A DNA stretch of 49,400 nt, taken from Parvibaculum sp. GTDB lineage: Bacteria > Pseudomonadota > Alphaproteobacteria > Parvibaculales > Parvibaculaceae. The notes beneath the pieces were generated by a model that was not told the origin of the DNA, did not search any database, and saw nothing but the letters and a program-made list of their open reading frames with translations. Position numbers and translations under genes: made by a program. This document shows, in pieces, positions 1 through 9,001 of this stretch (within the stretch, counting starts at the first letter, position 1; every line of letters begins with the position of its first letter). The stretch is taken from positions 1-49,400 of the forward strand of contig JAHBYM010000007.1 in NCBI GenBank assembly GCA_019635975.1, given 5' to 3'.

Positions 1-1
1 G

Positions 2-40
2 TCCGACCACGTCCCGGTGTGGGTGGAACTCGACCTCTGA
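2..40 (+). CDS. 3' end of an endonuclease/exonuclease/phosphatase family protein (partial)
   Basis: Only the last 12 codons and a TGA stop are in the window, reading SDHVPVWVELDL. A terminal S-D-H-x-P-V segment is the hallmark end of the DNase I / exonuclease III / endonuclease-exonuclease-phosphatase fold, where the Asp-His pair belongs to the active site. Substrate (DNA, phospholipid or other phosphoester) cannot be told from this fragment. It runs in the same direction as the copper genes but is separated from them by a promoter region of about 120 bases, so co-transcription is not suggested. Confidence 0.55.
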   Translation, partial: SDHVPVWVELDL

Positions 41-161
41 GGGGTCCGAAAGGGCCGGCTGTCATCGTTTTGTCAAAAAACTGTCACGAGCCGTGCGGCC
101 CGTTCGCCGGCAGACCGTGCGCTGTCCGGAATTGAGCGGCCGAGACGACTTATCCCCGGCC

Positions 162-192
162 TTGACCTTCCCATCATGGGAAGCCCTATCTG
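162..192 (+). promoter_or_regulatory. CueR/MerR-type copper-responsive promoter of copA
   Basis: A -35 box TTGACC (162-167) and a -10-like box TATCTG (187-192) are separated by 19 bases, the over-long spacer typical of MerR-family promoters. The spacer holds the dyad CTTCCC-ATCAT-GGGAAG, closely resembling the known CueR operator of Escherichia coli copA. The promoter lies directly upstream of a copper ATPase whose next neighbour encodes a CueR homologue, so autoregulated copper induction of the pair is a strong inference. Confidence 0.85.
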
Positions 193-214
193 TCTCTCAG
201 CAGAGGAGCTTTCC

Positions 215-2410
215 ATGAGCGGATGCGAACATCACGATCACGCCCGTCATTGTCACGGGGCCGGAACGAAACCCGCGCCCGCAGACGTGCCGGCGGGCGC
301 ACAATGGACCTGCCCGATGCACCCGGAGATCGTGCGCGATGGGCCCGGCTCGTGTCCGATCTGCGGCATGGCGCTCGAACCGATGATGCCGGCGGCCGGA
401 AATGCTCCGAACCCGGAATATGCCGACATGAAGAGGCGCTTCTGGATCGGCCTGGCGCTGGCCCTGCCCGTCTTCATGCTCGAAATGGGCGCGCATCTGG
501 CCGGCCTGTCGCATACCGTCGCGCAGCAGACCAACAATCTGATGCAGATGGTGCTGGCAACGCCCGTGGTGCTGTGGGCGGGCTGGCCCTTCTTCGAGCG
601 CGGCTGGCAATCGCTGGTTGGCCGCAACCTCAACATGTTCACGCTGATCGCGATGGGAACCGGCACCGCCTGGGCCTACAGCATGGTCGCGACACTGGCG
701 CCCGACATTTTCCCGGACGCCTTCCGGGACGCGCATGGCGCGGTCGCGGTCTATTTCGAGGCCGCCGCCGTCATCACCGTGCTGGTGCTGCTCGGTCAGG
801 TGCTCGAACTGCGGGCGCGTGAAACGACCGGCGATGCGATCAAGGCGCTGCTCGGCCTTGAGGCGAAGACGGCGCGGCGGGTCAATGCGGATGGCAGGGA
901 CGCGGATGTCGCCATCGAAGAAATTGTCGTTGGCGATGTGTTGCGCGTGCGGCCCGGCGAGAAGGTGCCGGTGGACGGCGTACTGCACGAAGGTGGAGGC
1001 GCTGTCGACGAGGCGATGATCACCGGCGAAGCGATGCCGGTGACGAAACGGCCGGGCGACCGGCTGATCGCCGGAACGATCAACCGGACCGGCGGCTTCA
1101 CGATGACGGCCGAAAAGATCGGCCGCGATACGATGCTGGCGCAGATCGTCGGCCTCGTCGCCGCCGCGCAACGTTCGCGCGCGCCGATCCAGCGGCTCGC
1201 CGACAGGGTGTCGGGTTGGTTCGTGCCGGCGGTGATCGCGGTCGCGGTGCTGGCCTTCGCCGTCTGGTCGATCTTCGGACCGGAGCCGCGGCTCGCCTAT
1301 GCGCTGGTCGCATCCGTTGCCGTTCTGATCATCGCCTGCCCTTGCGCGCTCGGCCTCGCAACGCCGATGTCGATCATGGTCGGCGTCGGCCGCGGCGCGG
1401 GGCTCGGCGTGCTGGTCCGCGACGCCGCGACGCTCGAACGCATGGAGCGCGTCGATACGCTGGTGATCGACAAGACCGGTACGCTGACCGAAGGCAAGCC
1501 GCGCGTGGTCGAGATCGTCGCCGTGGAAGGTGTCGACGAGAATGAAATGTTGCGTCTGACGGCAAGCCTCGAACGGGCAAGCGAGCATCCGCTGGGCGCA
1601 GCCATCGTCAAGGCGGCGGAGGAACGCGGGCTTCGATTGGCGGAAGCGACCGGCTTCGATGCGCCCGCCGGGCGCGGCGCGCGCGGCAAGGTCGAAGGCC
1701 ATGCCGTCATCGCCGGCAACGCGAAATACCTGGCCGAACTCGACGTCGATACAGGCGCGCTGGAGGAGACCGCCGAACGGCTGCGCCGCGACGGCGCGAC
1801 GGCGATCTTTGCCGCGATCGACGGCAAGGCGGCGGGCGTCATCGCAATCGCCGACCCGGTGAAGGAAACGACGCCGGCGGCGCTCGACGCGCTGAAGGCC
1901 GGCGGCATCCGCATCGTCATGCTGACCGGCGACAACATCACGACCGCCGAGGCGGTGGCGCGACGGCTCGGCATTCTCGATGTCGAGGCCGAAGTGCTCC
2001 CGGAACGCAAGGCCGAGATCGTGAGCGAGTTGAAAGCGCAAGGCCGCGTGGTGGCGATGGCCGGCGATGGCGTCAACGACGCCCCGGCGCTGGCCGCCGC
2101 CGATGTCGGCATCGCCATGGGAACCGGCACCGACGTGGCGATGGAAAGTGCCGGCATCACGCTCCTGGGTGGCGATCTCGGCGGCATCGTCAAGGCGCGG
2201 GCGTTGAGCCGGGCGACGATGCGCAACATCCGCCAGAACCTCTTTTTCGCCTTCGTTTACAATGCGGCGGGCGTTCCGGTGGCGGCCGGATTGCTCTATC
2301 CTTTCTTCGGCATCCTGCTTTCGCCGGTGATCGCGGCGGCGGCGATGTCGCTGAGCTCGGTCAGCGTGATCGGCAACGCGCTGCGGCTGCGGCAGGCGAA
2401 GCTCGGGTGA
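215..2410 (+). CDS. copA: Copper-translocating P1B-type ATPase
   Basis: Inner-membrane pump expected to export Cu(I) from the cytoplasm using ATP. The 731-residue product begins with a His/Cys-rich stretch and a heavy-metal-binding YHS-like domain (WTCPMHP...SCPICGM, about residues 31-52) instead of a CxxC HMA domain. The transmembrane metal motif CPC lies near residue 375, the phosphorylation motif DKTGT near 419, the P1B-specific SEHPLG near 456-461 and GDGVND near 617. I chose ATG 215 because AGGAG sits just upstream. The earlier in-frame ATG at 176 lies within the CueR-type promoter and would be upstream of transcription. cueR follows 21 bases downstream. Silver transport is a possible side activity. 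Confidence 0.93.
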   Translation: MSGCEHHDHARHCHGAGTKPAPADVPAGAQWTCPMHPEIVRDGPGSCPICGMALEPMMPAAGNAPNPEYADMKRRFWIGLALALPVFMLEMGAHLAGLSHTVAQQTNNLMQMVLATPVVLWAGWPFFERGWQSLVGRNLNMFTLIAMGTGTAWAYSMVATLAPDIFPDAFRDAHGAVAVYFEAAAVITVLVLLGQVLELRARETTGDAIKALLGLEAKTARRVNADGRDADVAIEEIVVGDVLRVRPGEKVPVDGVLHEGGGAVDEAMITGEAMPVTKRPGDRLIAGTINRTGGFTMTAEKIGRDTMLAQIVGLVAAAQRSRAPIQRLADRVSGWFVPAVIAVAVLAFAVWSIFGPEPRLAYALVASVAVLIIACPCALGLATPMSIMVGVGRGAGLGVLVRDAATLERMERVDTLVIDKTGTLTEGKPRVVEIVAVEGVDENEMLRLTASLERASEHPLGAAIVKAAEERGLRLAEATGFDAPAGRGARGKVEGHAVIAGNAKYLAELDVDTGALEETAERLRRDGATAIFAAIDGKAAGVIAIADPVKETTPAALDALKAGGIRIVMLTGDNITTAEAVARRLGILDVEAEVLPERKAEIVSELKAQGRVVAMAGDGVNDAPALAAADVGIAMGTGTDVAMESAGITLLGGDLGGIVKARALSRATMRNIRQNLFFAFVYNAAGVPVAAGLLYPFFGILLSPVIAAAAMSLSSVSVIGNALRLRQAKLG

Positions 2411-2431
2411 GCCAACGAACGGAACGAACCC

Positions 2432-2860
2432 ATGAATATCGGCGAAGCGGCGAAGGCCTCGGGCGTTTCGGCCAAGATGATCCGGTACTATGAAAGCGTC
2501 GGACTGATCGACCCGGCAATGCGCAGCGAAAGCGGCTATCGGGTCTACGGCGAAAACGATCTGCATGTGCTGCGCTTCGTCAAGCGTGCGCGCAAGATGG
2601 GCTTTTCGATGGAGCGTATCGAAACGCTGCTCGGCCTGTGGCGCGACGGCGAACGCAACAGCGCTGAAGTAAAAAAACTGGCGCTCGGCCATATCGCCGA
2701 ACTCGAACAGCAGATCGCCGAAATGCAGGCCGTCGCCGATACGCTGCGCAAGCTCGCCGCGACCTGCCACGGCGACAACCGGCCCGATTGCCCGATCCTC
2801 GACGATCTTTCGGCGGAACACGAAGCCCCGGCGCGGGCGCCGAAAAGGAGACGTGCATGA
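2432..2860 (+). CDS. cueR: Cu(I)-responsive MerR-family regulator
   Basis: Cytoplasmic metal-sensing transcription activator of 142 residues. The N-terminal winged helix-turn-helix starts NIGEAAKASGVSAKMIRYYE, a long dimerisation helix spans about residues 76-110, and the C-terminal metal-binding loop is CHGDNRPDC with cysteines at 112 and 120, the same positions and spacing as E. coli CueR. That two-cysteine loop marks a monovalent copper/silver/gold sensor and not a zinc or mercury sensor. The gene starts 21 bases after copA and probably shares its transcript, so CueR would control its own level through the promoter at 162-192. Confidence 0.92.
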   Translation: MNIGEAAKASGVSAKMIRYYESVGLIDPAMRSESGYRVYGENDLHVLRFVKRARKMGFSMERIETLLGLWRDGERNSAEVKKLALGHIAELEQQIAEMQAVADTLRKLAATCHGDNRPDCPILDDLSAEHEAPARAPKRRRA

Positions 2861-3089
2861 GACGCCGACCTCCGGCACCGCGCGAACGCGGAAAAAGCAT
2901 TCGAAAAAGATATCCCCAATTGTCAGCGCAACGCTCAATCCCCATTTAGGGACCATATCGGGGAACCATACCGGCAGCGCAAATTTCCGACGTACGGCAC
3001 CATCGCCGAAGTCGGGCCCGCTGACGGCCCTACTGTCACCATAAACTCCAGCGAAGCTTCCCTCCTTCTTGTCCTGTTCCGGAGCCCCT

Positions 3090-3893
3090 ATGTCCGTCCG
3101 ATGGATACTCGCGATCCTTGCCGCTCTCCTCATGCTGCCGACGCTGGCGGGCGCGCAATCGCCCAACTTCGAGGAACGGCCTGACCTTGGACGGTTCTTC
3201 GACGCGGCAGGCGTCAACGGCACTTTCGCGATGCTCGACGTGCAGAACGATGCCCTCACGCTCGTTCACCCGGGGCGCGCGCTGCGACGCTATGTGCCGG
3301 CCTCGACATTCAAGATCGCCAACAGCCTGATCGCGCTTGAATCCGGCGCGGTGGCGGATGTCGACGAGGTGCTGCCCTATGGCGGCGCGCCGCAGCCCTT
3401 CAAGGCGTGGGAGAAGGACATGAGCATGCGCGAGGCGATCCGTGCCTCGAATGTGCCGGTCTATCAGGAGGTCGCGCGGCGCATCGGGCTTGAACGCATG
3501 CGCGGCATGCTGGAACGGCTCGGCTATGGCAATGCCGACCCCGGCGATGTTGTCGATCGCTTCTGGCTCGACGGGCCGCTCGAAATCAGCGCGGTGGAGG
3601 AAGCCCGCTTCGTTGCCGAGCTGGCGACAAATGCCTTGCCGCTGTCGAACCGCAGCCAGGCGCTGGTGCGCAAAATCCTGCTGATGGAGGATATCGACGG
3701 CGCGAAACTCTATGGCAAGACCGGTTGGGCCTTCTACGAGGACAAGACCGATCTCGGCTGGTTCGTGGGCTGGGTGGAACACGACGGCAGGATTTTCGCC
3801 TTCGCGCTCAACATGGACATGACGGAGATCGAGCAGGCGGGCTTGCGCATCGAGCTTGCGAAGAAGTTGCTGGGAGAGCTGGGCGCGTTATAG
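3090..3893 (+). CDS. Class D (OXA-type) beta-lactamase
   Basis: Predicted periplasmic serine beta-lactamase of 267 residues with a signal peptide (about 1-22, ending AGA-Q). All family motifs are visible: STFK at 72-75 (acylated Ser and carbamylated Lys), SNV at 120-122, YGN at 146-148, the omega-loop Trp in FWLDGPLEIS (about 159) and KTG at 210-212. The C-terminal GWFVGWVE strand is also typical. ATG 3090 has a GGAG upstream and places the signal peptide at the N-terminus; the in-frame ATG at 3069 would add seven unlikely residues. It stands alone after a 229-base gap from cueR. Substrate range cannot be predicted. Close relatives include penicillin-recognising sensor domains, but this protein has no extra domain. 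Confidence 0.9.
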   Translation: MSVRWILAILAALLMLPTLAGAQSPNFEERPDLGRFFDAAGVNGTFAMLDVQNDALTLVHPGRALRRYVPASTFKIANSLIALESGAVADVDEVLPYGGAPQPFKAWEKDMSMREAIRASNVPVYQEVARRIGLERMRGMLERLGYGNADPGDVVDRFWLDGPLEISAVEEARFVAELATNALPLSNRSQALVRKILLMEDIDGAKLYGKTGWAFYEDKTDLGWFVGWVEHDGRIFAFALNMDMTEIEQAGLRIELAKKLLGELGAL

Positions 3894-3918
3894 CGCGAGC
3901 GGACCTTGATACCTTCAC

Positions 3919-4080
3919 CCACCCTCCCCCTGTGGGAGGGTCAAACCGCTGCAAGCGGTTTGGGGAGGGGTTCTCCGCCTAAGGCAAATTGCGCGCTTTC
4001 GATTATGCGTTGAGGTTCGACGCCTACCCCTCCCCGAAATTCGCTTCGCAAATTTCGACCCTCCCACAGGGGGAGGGTGG
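3919..4080. repeat. Palindromic intergenic repeat, copy 1 (family A)
   Basis: A 162-base element bounded by a perfect 24-base inverted repeat (3919-3942 and 4057-4080, beginning CCACCCTCCCCC). Each end can itself fold as a GGGAGGG/CCCTCCC hairpin. Internal hairpins are AAACCGCTGCAAGCGGTTT on the left and GAAATTCGC/GCAAATTTC on the right. It fills the space between the convergent beta-lactamase and MlrC-like genes. A second copy, in opposite orientation, lies at 10148-10316. The size and ends resemble non-coding MITE/RIME-like elements known from alphaproteobacteria; it carries no gene. Confidence 0.85.
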
Positions 4081-4104
4081 AAAGTAAAAGGAAGACCCTC
4101 GCCC

Positions 4105-5619
4105 CTACCCCCCGAACCCCACCCCCATCGGCATGACGCGAATGCCCTTGCGCAGGCGCTTGTAGGGGAGTTTCGAGAGATCGGCGATGTTGGGGCCGGG
4201 GCTTTCGACGACCAGCACCTCGCGCGCCATCGGCCCGAAGTCGGCGCGGAAATGAACCGAGCTCTTGACCGCGAGAATGGCGAGATTGGCCGGTTCGATG
4301 CCGGTGTGGCGCAGCATCTCGCGATCCGCACACTGAGCTTTGCGCGAGGCGACGACCACGTCGACGCCGCCGATGCGCAAGCGCACCGTGACCCCGAGCG
4401 ACATCCGCGAACCGCCATAGAAAGGGCCCGTCGCCAGAAACTCGCCATCGGTGACGCGCACCACTTCGAATACGGCCTCGATGGGCTTTTCATCCGGCGC
4501 GCCGCCGGTCTTCGCGCCGAGCGCGAGGCGCACGCGCGCACCTTCCCCGGCCTGTGCCGCCGTGCCGGCGCTTTCGGGATCGTAGAGAACGCCGAGCGCG
4601 GCGCGCGGCGCGTCTTGCGCGATCAGCTCGGCGAGAATGCCGATCGTGTCGCCATTGCCGCCGGCGCCCGGATTGTCCTGCGTGTCGGCCAGCACGATGG
4701 GGCCGTGGCCGCCATCGGCATTGGCAATCGCATAGGCGACCGCCTCGCGCGCGCTCCAGAGCTTTTCGCGGAAGCGCGGCTCGGCGGCCGCGACTTCGGC
4801 GGCGAGCGCATCGGCCGCGTCGTCGGCCGCGGCCTGCGTGTCGGCATAGGCGATGACGGTGGGCCCGCAATCGGCAATGTCGACCGGCGGGAAGCCGGTG
4901 GTGAAGGAAGCGGAGCTGACGCGGCCATTGCCGCGCATCTGCCCTTCAAGTTTCGCCAGATGCGCATAGAGATGCTGCGCCGGTTCGATCAGCGTGCATT
5001 GCGAGGTGAGCGGGATCAGATAGTCGAGTTTGCGCATCGCCTTGGCCTGGCGCGGCAGACCGGCGAAGATTTGGTCGAGATGCGCGGCGGCGCGCGCCCC
5101 GGTCTCGGCCATGTCGATATGCGGATAGGTGCGGTAGCCGATCAGCGCATCGGCTTGCATCACCATTTGCGGCGTCACATTGGCGTGGAGATCGAGGCTG
5201 GCGACGAGCGGAATGTCGGGACCGATGGCGGCGCGGACGCGCGCCAGCAGCTCGCCCTCGCCGTCGTCGAGATGCTCGGTCACCATCGCGCCGTGAAGAT
5301 CGAGATAGACGGCGTCGAACGGCGCCGACCCGTCAAGCGCGTCGAGCATCATCGCGGCGATGCGCTCGAAGGCGTCCTCGGTGACATGCGCCGACGGCGT
5401 CGCCGAACACCAGACGAGCGGCAGAAGCGTGTGACCGGCTTTCGTTGCCGCGCCGATGAAGCCGGCGACAGGCACGTTCATGCCGGTGAAGGCGGTCAGC
5501 AACGCCGGTCCGCTTTGCAGCGCCGGCCAGGAGTCTGCCTGCGCGAAAGCGGCATAATCGGCTTTCGACGGCGCGAAGGTGTTGGTCTCGTGCTGGAAGC
5601 CGCCGACCGCGATGCGCAT
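4105..5619 (-). CDS. MlrC-family (M81) metallopeptidase
   Basis: A 504-residue protein with the MlrC/DUF1485 signature: the N-terminal GGFQHETNTFAP segment, YLDLHGAMVTE with putative metal-binding Asp and His near residue 110, SLDLHANVTPQM, and a C-terminal MlrC domain. The family is named for the microcystin-degradation protein MlrC, a zinc peptidase acting on linear peptides. Most genomic members have unknown substrates and no mlrABD neighbours, and none are seen here. It is divergent from the EthD gene and convergent with the beta-lactamase. Family assignment is firm; microcystin degradation is not implied. Confidence 0.85.
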   Translation of the reverse strand: MRIAVGGFQHETNTFAPSKADYAAFAQADSWPALQSGPALLTAFTGMNVPVAGFIGAATKAGHTLLPLVWCSATPSAHVTEDAFERIAAMMLDALDGSAPFDAVYLDLHGAMVTEHLDDGEGELLARVRAAIGPDIPLVASLDLHANVTPQMVMQADALIGYRTYPHIDMAETGARAAAHLDQIFAGLPRQAKAMRKLDYLIPLTSQCTLIEPAQHLYAHLAKLEGQMRGNGRVSSASFTTGFPPVDIADCGPTVIAYADTQAAADDAADALAAEVAAAEPRFREKLWSAREAVAYAIANADGGHGPIVLADTQDNPGAGGNGDTIGILAELIAQDAPRAALGVLYDPESAGTAAQAGEGARVRLALGAKTGGAPDEKPIEAVFEVVRVTDGEFLATGPFYGGSRMSLGVTVRLRIGGVDVVVASRKAQCADREMLRHTGIEPANLAILAVKSSVHFRADFGPMAREVLVVESPGPNIADLSKLPYKRLRKGIRVMPMGVGFGG

Positions 5620-5688
5620 GGATGATTCTCGTTCCTCTGGTGCCTACCGGACATCGGCGCATCATGCGGCGAACAATCGAAAACACAA

Positions 5689-5779
5689 GTGTCATCCCGG
5701 CACTCGTTGCCGGGACCCAATCCACGTTTCAACAAGTTGCGAAGCCAATGGGTCCCGGGAATAAATCCCGGGATGACAC
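5689..5779. repeat. Palindromic intergenic repeat (family B)
   Basis: About 91 bases with imperfect inverted arms. The left arm begins GTGTCATCCCGG (5689-5700) and the right arm ends CCGGGATGACAC (5768-5779); a second paired block CCGGGACCCA / TGGGTCCCGG lies inside. It could form one long hairpin. It sits between the divergent MlrC-like and EthD genes and may separate or overlap their promoters. This TCATCCCGG...CCGGGATGA style is common as dispersed intergenic repeats in alphaproteobacterial genomes. Only one copy is in the window. Confidence 0.7.
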
Positions 5780-5852
5780 CTTTATATTTGATGGGCTCCG
5801 GAGCAAACTTCCAGAACAGAAACACAAGAAAACGACACAGGGGAACTCGTCG

Positions 5853-6233
5853 ATGATCAAACTCACCTTCTGCCTGACCCGCCTGCCGAAGCTCTCGCTG
5901 GCCGAGTTCCAGGACTACTGGTGGAACAAACATGCGCCGCTGGTGAAGAGCCACAGGGAGGCCCTGCGGATCAAACGCTATGTGCAGCTTCATTCATGGG
6001 AGGCGCATTTGAGCGACGGCATCCGCGAGGCGCGGGGCGGCGGGCTGGACAAGGCGCCGGCGATCTATGACGGCGTGGCGCAGCTCTGGTGGGAAAGTGC
6101 CGAAGACCTCGCCGCCGCGCTGGCCGCGCCCGAAGGCGTCGAGGCGGGGAGAAAGCTTTACGAGGATGAGGCGAAGTTCATCGACTTCGCCCGCTCGCCG
6201 CTCTGGTGGGGCGAAGAGAAGGTGGTGTTCTAG
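5853..6233 (+). CDS. EthD-domain protein
   Basis: A small cytoplasmic protein of 126 residues in the EthD / dimeric alpha-beta barrel family. Visible family features are LTFCLTRLPKLSLAEFQDYW with the HAP motif (WWNKHAPLVKSH) near residues 26-37 and the closing IDFARSPLWWGEEK segment. EthD was named from an ether-degradation cluster; relatives act in catabolic or polyketide pathways, often with unknown chemistry. ATG 5853 is chosen because the domain begins there; the longer reading frame runs back through repeat B. Its TAG stop overlaps the stop of the convergent Sel1 gene. Confidence 0.8.
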   Translation: MIKLTFCLTRLPKLSLAEFQDYWWNKHAPLVKSHREALRIKRYVQLHSWEAHLSDGIREARGGGLDKAPAIYDGVAQLWWESAEDLAAALAAPEGVEAGRKLYEDEAKFIDFARSPLWWGEEKVVF

Positions 6234-6985
6234 CTGCCGCTGTTGGCCGCCATCCACGCATCGGCCATTTCGAGGGCCCGCTCGCGTTCGCCGGTTTTCA
6301 TGCGGTTTTCGTACTGCGCGAACAATTCGTCGACGGCGCGGCGTTCTTCCGGCGTGCCGAAGCGGTTGGCCAGCATCAGATAGGACCAGCCCTCGACGCG
6401 ATCGGCGGCAACGCCCTCGCCCTCGAAATAGATGCGCCCGAGCTCGGCCAGCGCCGGCGCATAGCGCTTCTTCGACGACAGGATCAGCCAGCGCAGGCCT
6501 TCCGTGCGGTCGAGCGGCACGCCGAGACCGGCGCGGTGCATCATGCCGAGGTGGTATTGCGCATCGCCACGCCGCGCCAACGCCCCGACCTCGAAGGATT
6601 TGAGCGCCTCTACATAGTTGCGCTTGAGGCCGATATCCTCGTTGCCTTCGAGATAGATCAGACCAAGCCGCACCGCCGCTTCCGGCTGTCCGCCGCGCGC
6701 CGCCTGGAGGTAATACTCATAGGCCTTGCCGGGATGGCGTGTGACGCCGCCGACGCCCTTGTCGTAGAGATTGCCGAGCACCCATGCGGCGCCGGTATGT
6801 CCGCCCTCGGCCGCCGCCGCCCATTCGGCGAGCGCGGCATCGACATCGCCCGCGCGATGCGCCGCAACGCCACGATCGAAGGCGGCCTGCGCCTCCGGCA
6901 GCGGATCGGCCAGCACACCGCCGGTCAGCGTGAAGGTCAGGCCGAGCATGGCGGCGAGCGAGGCGAGGCTTCTGCGGACGGTCAT
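6230..6985 (-). CDS. Exported Sel1-like repeat protein
   Basis: A 251-residue protein with an N-terminal signal peptide (MTVRRSLASLAAMLGL... to about residue 26) followed by several Sel1/TPR-like repeats, recognisable as A-x-x-LG-x-x-Y-x-x-G units (AAWVLGNLYDKGVGG, AAVRLGLIYLEGNE, AQYHLGMMHRAGLG, ALAELGRIYFEGEG). Such repeats make solenoids for protein-protein contact in the periplasm or envelope. The start at 6985 gives a clean signal peptide. Its stop overlaps that of the EthD gene in the tetranucleotide CTAG at 6230-6233. A second Sel1 protein occurs at 41874-42611. Partner unknown. Confidence 0.8.
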   Translation of the reverse strand: MTVRRSLASLAAMLGLTFTLTGGVLADPLPEAQAAFDRGVAAHRAGDVDAALAEWAAAAEGGHTGAAWVLGNLYDKGVGGVTRHPGKAYEYYLQAARGGQPEAAVRLGLIYLEGNEDIGLKRNYVEALKSFEVGALARRGDAQYHLGMMHRAGLGVPLDRTEGLRWLILSSKKRYAPALAELGRIYFEGEGVAADRVEGWSYLMLANRFGTPEERRAVDELFAQYENRMKTGERERALEMADAWMAANSGS

Positions 6986-7079
6986 GGATACTCCCGGGCG
7001 GACAAAGAATTTCGGGACCATTCTGGCAGAACAGTCCCGAAACCCAACCCTAAAGCCCGAATATGGTGAAGCTGTGACC

Positions 7080-8810
7080 TCAGATATCGGCGTAAACGTG
7101 CTTTTCGGCGGTGCCGCCCGGATGGGTGACGGCGCCCTTGCGGGCGGTGCCGACAAGCTGGGCGTATTTCCACAACGCGCCGGACGCATAGATCGTTTCG
7201 CGGGGCTTCCACGCCTTGCGGCGCTTTTCGAGGACCGTCGGATCGACCTCAAGGTCGATGGTGCCGTTCTCGGCATCGATCGAGATGATGTCGCCATCCT
7301 CGATCAGCGCGATCGGGCCGCCGACAGCCGCTTCCGGTCCGACATGGCCGATGCAGAAACCGCGCGTTCCGCCGGAGAAACGGCCATCGGTGATCAGCGC
7401 CACCTTGTCGCCCATGCCCTGACCGTAAAGCGCGGCCGTGGTGGACAGCATTTCGCGCATGCCGGGGCCGCCCTTCGGACCTTCGTAGCGGATGACCAGA
7501 ACTTCGCCTTCCTTGTACTGACGATTTCCGACCGCCTCGAAGCATTCCTCCTCGCTGTCGAAGCAGCGCGCCGGGCCGGAGAATTTCAGATGGTCCTTCT
7601 CCATGCCGGCGACCTTGACGATGGCGCCATCCGGCGCGAGCGAACCCTGAAGCCCGACGACGCCGCCGGTCGGCGACAGCGGTTTGGAGAGCGGATAGAC
7701 GACCTTCTGGTCCGGGTTGAACTTCACGTCCTTCAGATTGTCGGCAAGCGACTGGCCGGTGACGGTCATGCAATCGCCATGCAGGTAACCGCCATCGAGC
7801 AGCACCTTGAGGACCATCGAAACGCCGCCCGCCTCGTGCAGATCCTTGGCGACGTAATTGCCGCCGGGCTTGAGGTCGGTGATGTAGGGCGTCTTCTTGA
7901 AGATCTCGGCGACTTCCATCAGGTCGAAATCGATGCCGGCTTCATGTGCGATGGCCGGCAGATGCAACCCGCCATTGGTCGAGCCGCCGGTCGCCGCAAC
8001 GATGACGGCAGCGTTTTCGAGCGACTTGCGGGTGACGATGTCGCGCGGGCGGATATTGTTGGCGAGGAGATGCATGACCGCGCGGCCCGACGCTTCGGCA
8101 TATTCGTCGCGGCTCTCATATGGCGCGGGCGCGCCGCCGGAACCCGGCAGCGCAAGGCCCATCGCCTCGGCGACGCAGGCCATCGTGTTGGCCGTGAACT
8201 GACCGCCGCAGGAACCGGCGGAGGGACAGGCGACGCATTCAAGCTCATGCAGGTCTTCGTTCGCGAGATTGCCGGCCGAATGCTGGCCGACCGCCTCGAA
8301 AACGTCGACGACCGTCACGTCGCGCCCATGGAACCTGCCCGGCAGGATCGAGCCGCCATACATGAAGACGGAGGGCACGTTGAGGCGGACCATCGACATC
8401 ATCATGCCGGGCAGCGACTTGTCGCAGCCGGCAAGGCCGACCAGCGCGTCGTAGCAATGGCCGCGCATGGTGAGCTCGACCGAATCCGCGATGACGTCGC
8501 GGCTGGCGAGCGAGGATTTCATGCCCTGATGGCCCATCGCAATGCCGTCCGTCACCGTGATGGTGCAGAACTCACGCGGCGTGCCGGAACCCATCGTGAC
8601 GCCGCGCTTGACCGACTGCGCCTGGCGCATCAGCGAGATGTTGCAGGGCGCGGACTCGTTCCAGCAGGTCGCCACGCCGACGAAGGGCTGGTTGATCTCG
8701 TCCTCGGTCAGCCCCATCGCGTAATAGTAGGAGCGATGCGGCGCGCGCTCCGGCCCGACCGTAACGTGGCGGCTCGGCAGCTTCGATTTGTCGAATGTCT
8801 TGGCGGTCAT
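7080..8810 (-). CDS. ilvD: Dihydroxy-acid dehydratase
   Basis: Iron-sulfur dehydratase of branched-chain amino-acid synthesis, converting 2,3-dihydroxy-isovalerate and 2,3-dihydroxy-3-methylvalerate to the 2-oxo acids. The 576-residue product keeps the cluster cysteines at about 49 (ATCWNE), 129 (AGCDKS) and 201 (CPSAGSCGG), with the nearby Lys 131 and the C-terminal [20 protein letters not shown] block. Length and motifs fit IlvD; sugar-acid dehydratases of the same superfamily are the alternative but fit less well. No other ilv gene is adjacent. The minus-strand start at 8810 has no strong Shine-Dalgarno. Confidence 0.92.
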   Translation of the reverse strand: MTAKTFDKSKLPSRHVTVGPERAPHRSYYYAMGLTEDEINQPFVGVATCWNESAPCNISLMRQAQSVKRGVTMGSGTPREFCTITVTDGIAMGHQGMKSSLASRDVIADSVELTMRGHCYDALVGLAGCDKSLPGMMMSMVRLNVPSVFMYGGSILPGRFHGRDVTVVDVFEAVGQHSAGNLANEDLHELECVACPSAGSCGGQFTANTMACVAEAMGLALPGSGGAPAPYESRDEYAEASGRAVMHLLANNIRPRDIVTRKSLENAAVIVAATGGSTNGGLHLPAIAHEAGIDFDLMEVAEIFKKTPYITDLKPGGNYVAKDLHEAGGVSMVLKVLLDGGYLHGDCMTVTGQSLADNLKDVKFNPDQKVVYPLSKPLSPTGGVVGLQGSLAPDGAIVKVAGMEKDHLKFSGPARCFDSEEECFEAVGNRQYKEGEVLVIRYEGPKGGPGMREMLSTTAALYGQGMGDKVALITDGRFSGGTRGFCIGHVGPEAAVGGPIALIEDGDIISIDAENGTIDLEVDPTVLEKRRKAWKPRETIYASGALWKYAQLVGTARKGAVTHPGGTAEKHVYADI

Positions 8811-9001
8811 GTGATCGCGCCCGGTTGAAAGGGCGCCTCCGGCTTCTCGGGGATGAAAGTCGGGCGGATACTAGGGGGAAGGCACTGAAGGATAAAGCCC
8901 TGAAATCCGCCGGTTGACCAACGGCGTATGGCGGGGGAACATCGCCTTAACCGGAACCCAGAACCACAAAACCCCAATATCCGGACACAGGGAGAAAACG
9001 C

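Noticed and set aside
176..214. An upstream start for copA at ATG 176
   Set aside because: This ATG lies inside the CueR-type operator/promoter. The AGGAG-led ATG at 215 fits both transcription and translation.
197..3259. A 1020-codon open frame on the minus strand opposite copA, cueR and the start of the beta-lactamase
   Set aside because: It is an antisense shadow in high-GC DNA. The translation is rich in Arg, His and Asp without domains, and the plus strand holds three well-supported genes.
3915..4541. Coding frames through the family A repeat (also 10136-10351)
   Set aside because: They share a peptide (QTACSGLTLPQG) only because the repeats share DNA; both run across hairpins and have no ribosome binding site.
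4105..5619. A microcystin-degradation pathway
   Set aside because: Only the MlrC-like protein is present; mlrA, mlrB and mlrD are absent and the family is widespread in bacteria that do not degrade microcystin.
6771..8828. A 685-codon plus-strand frame opposite ilvD
   Set aside because: The same GC-driven shadow; ilvD on the minus strand carries the cluster cysteines and full-length homology features.
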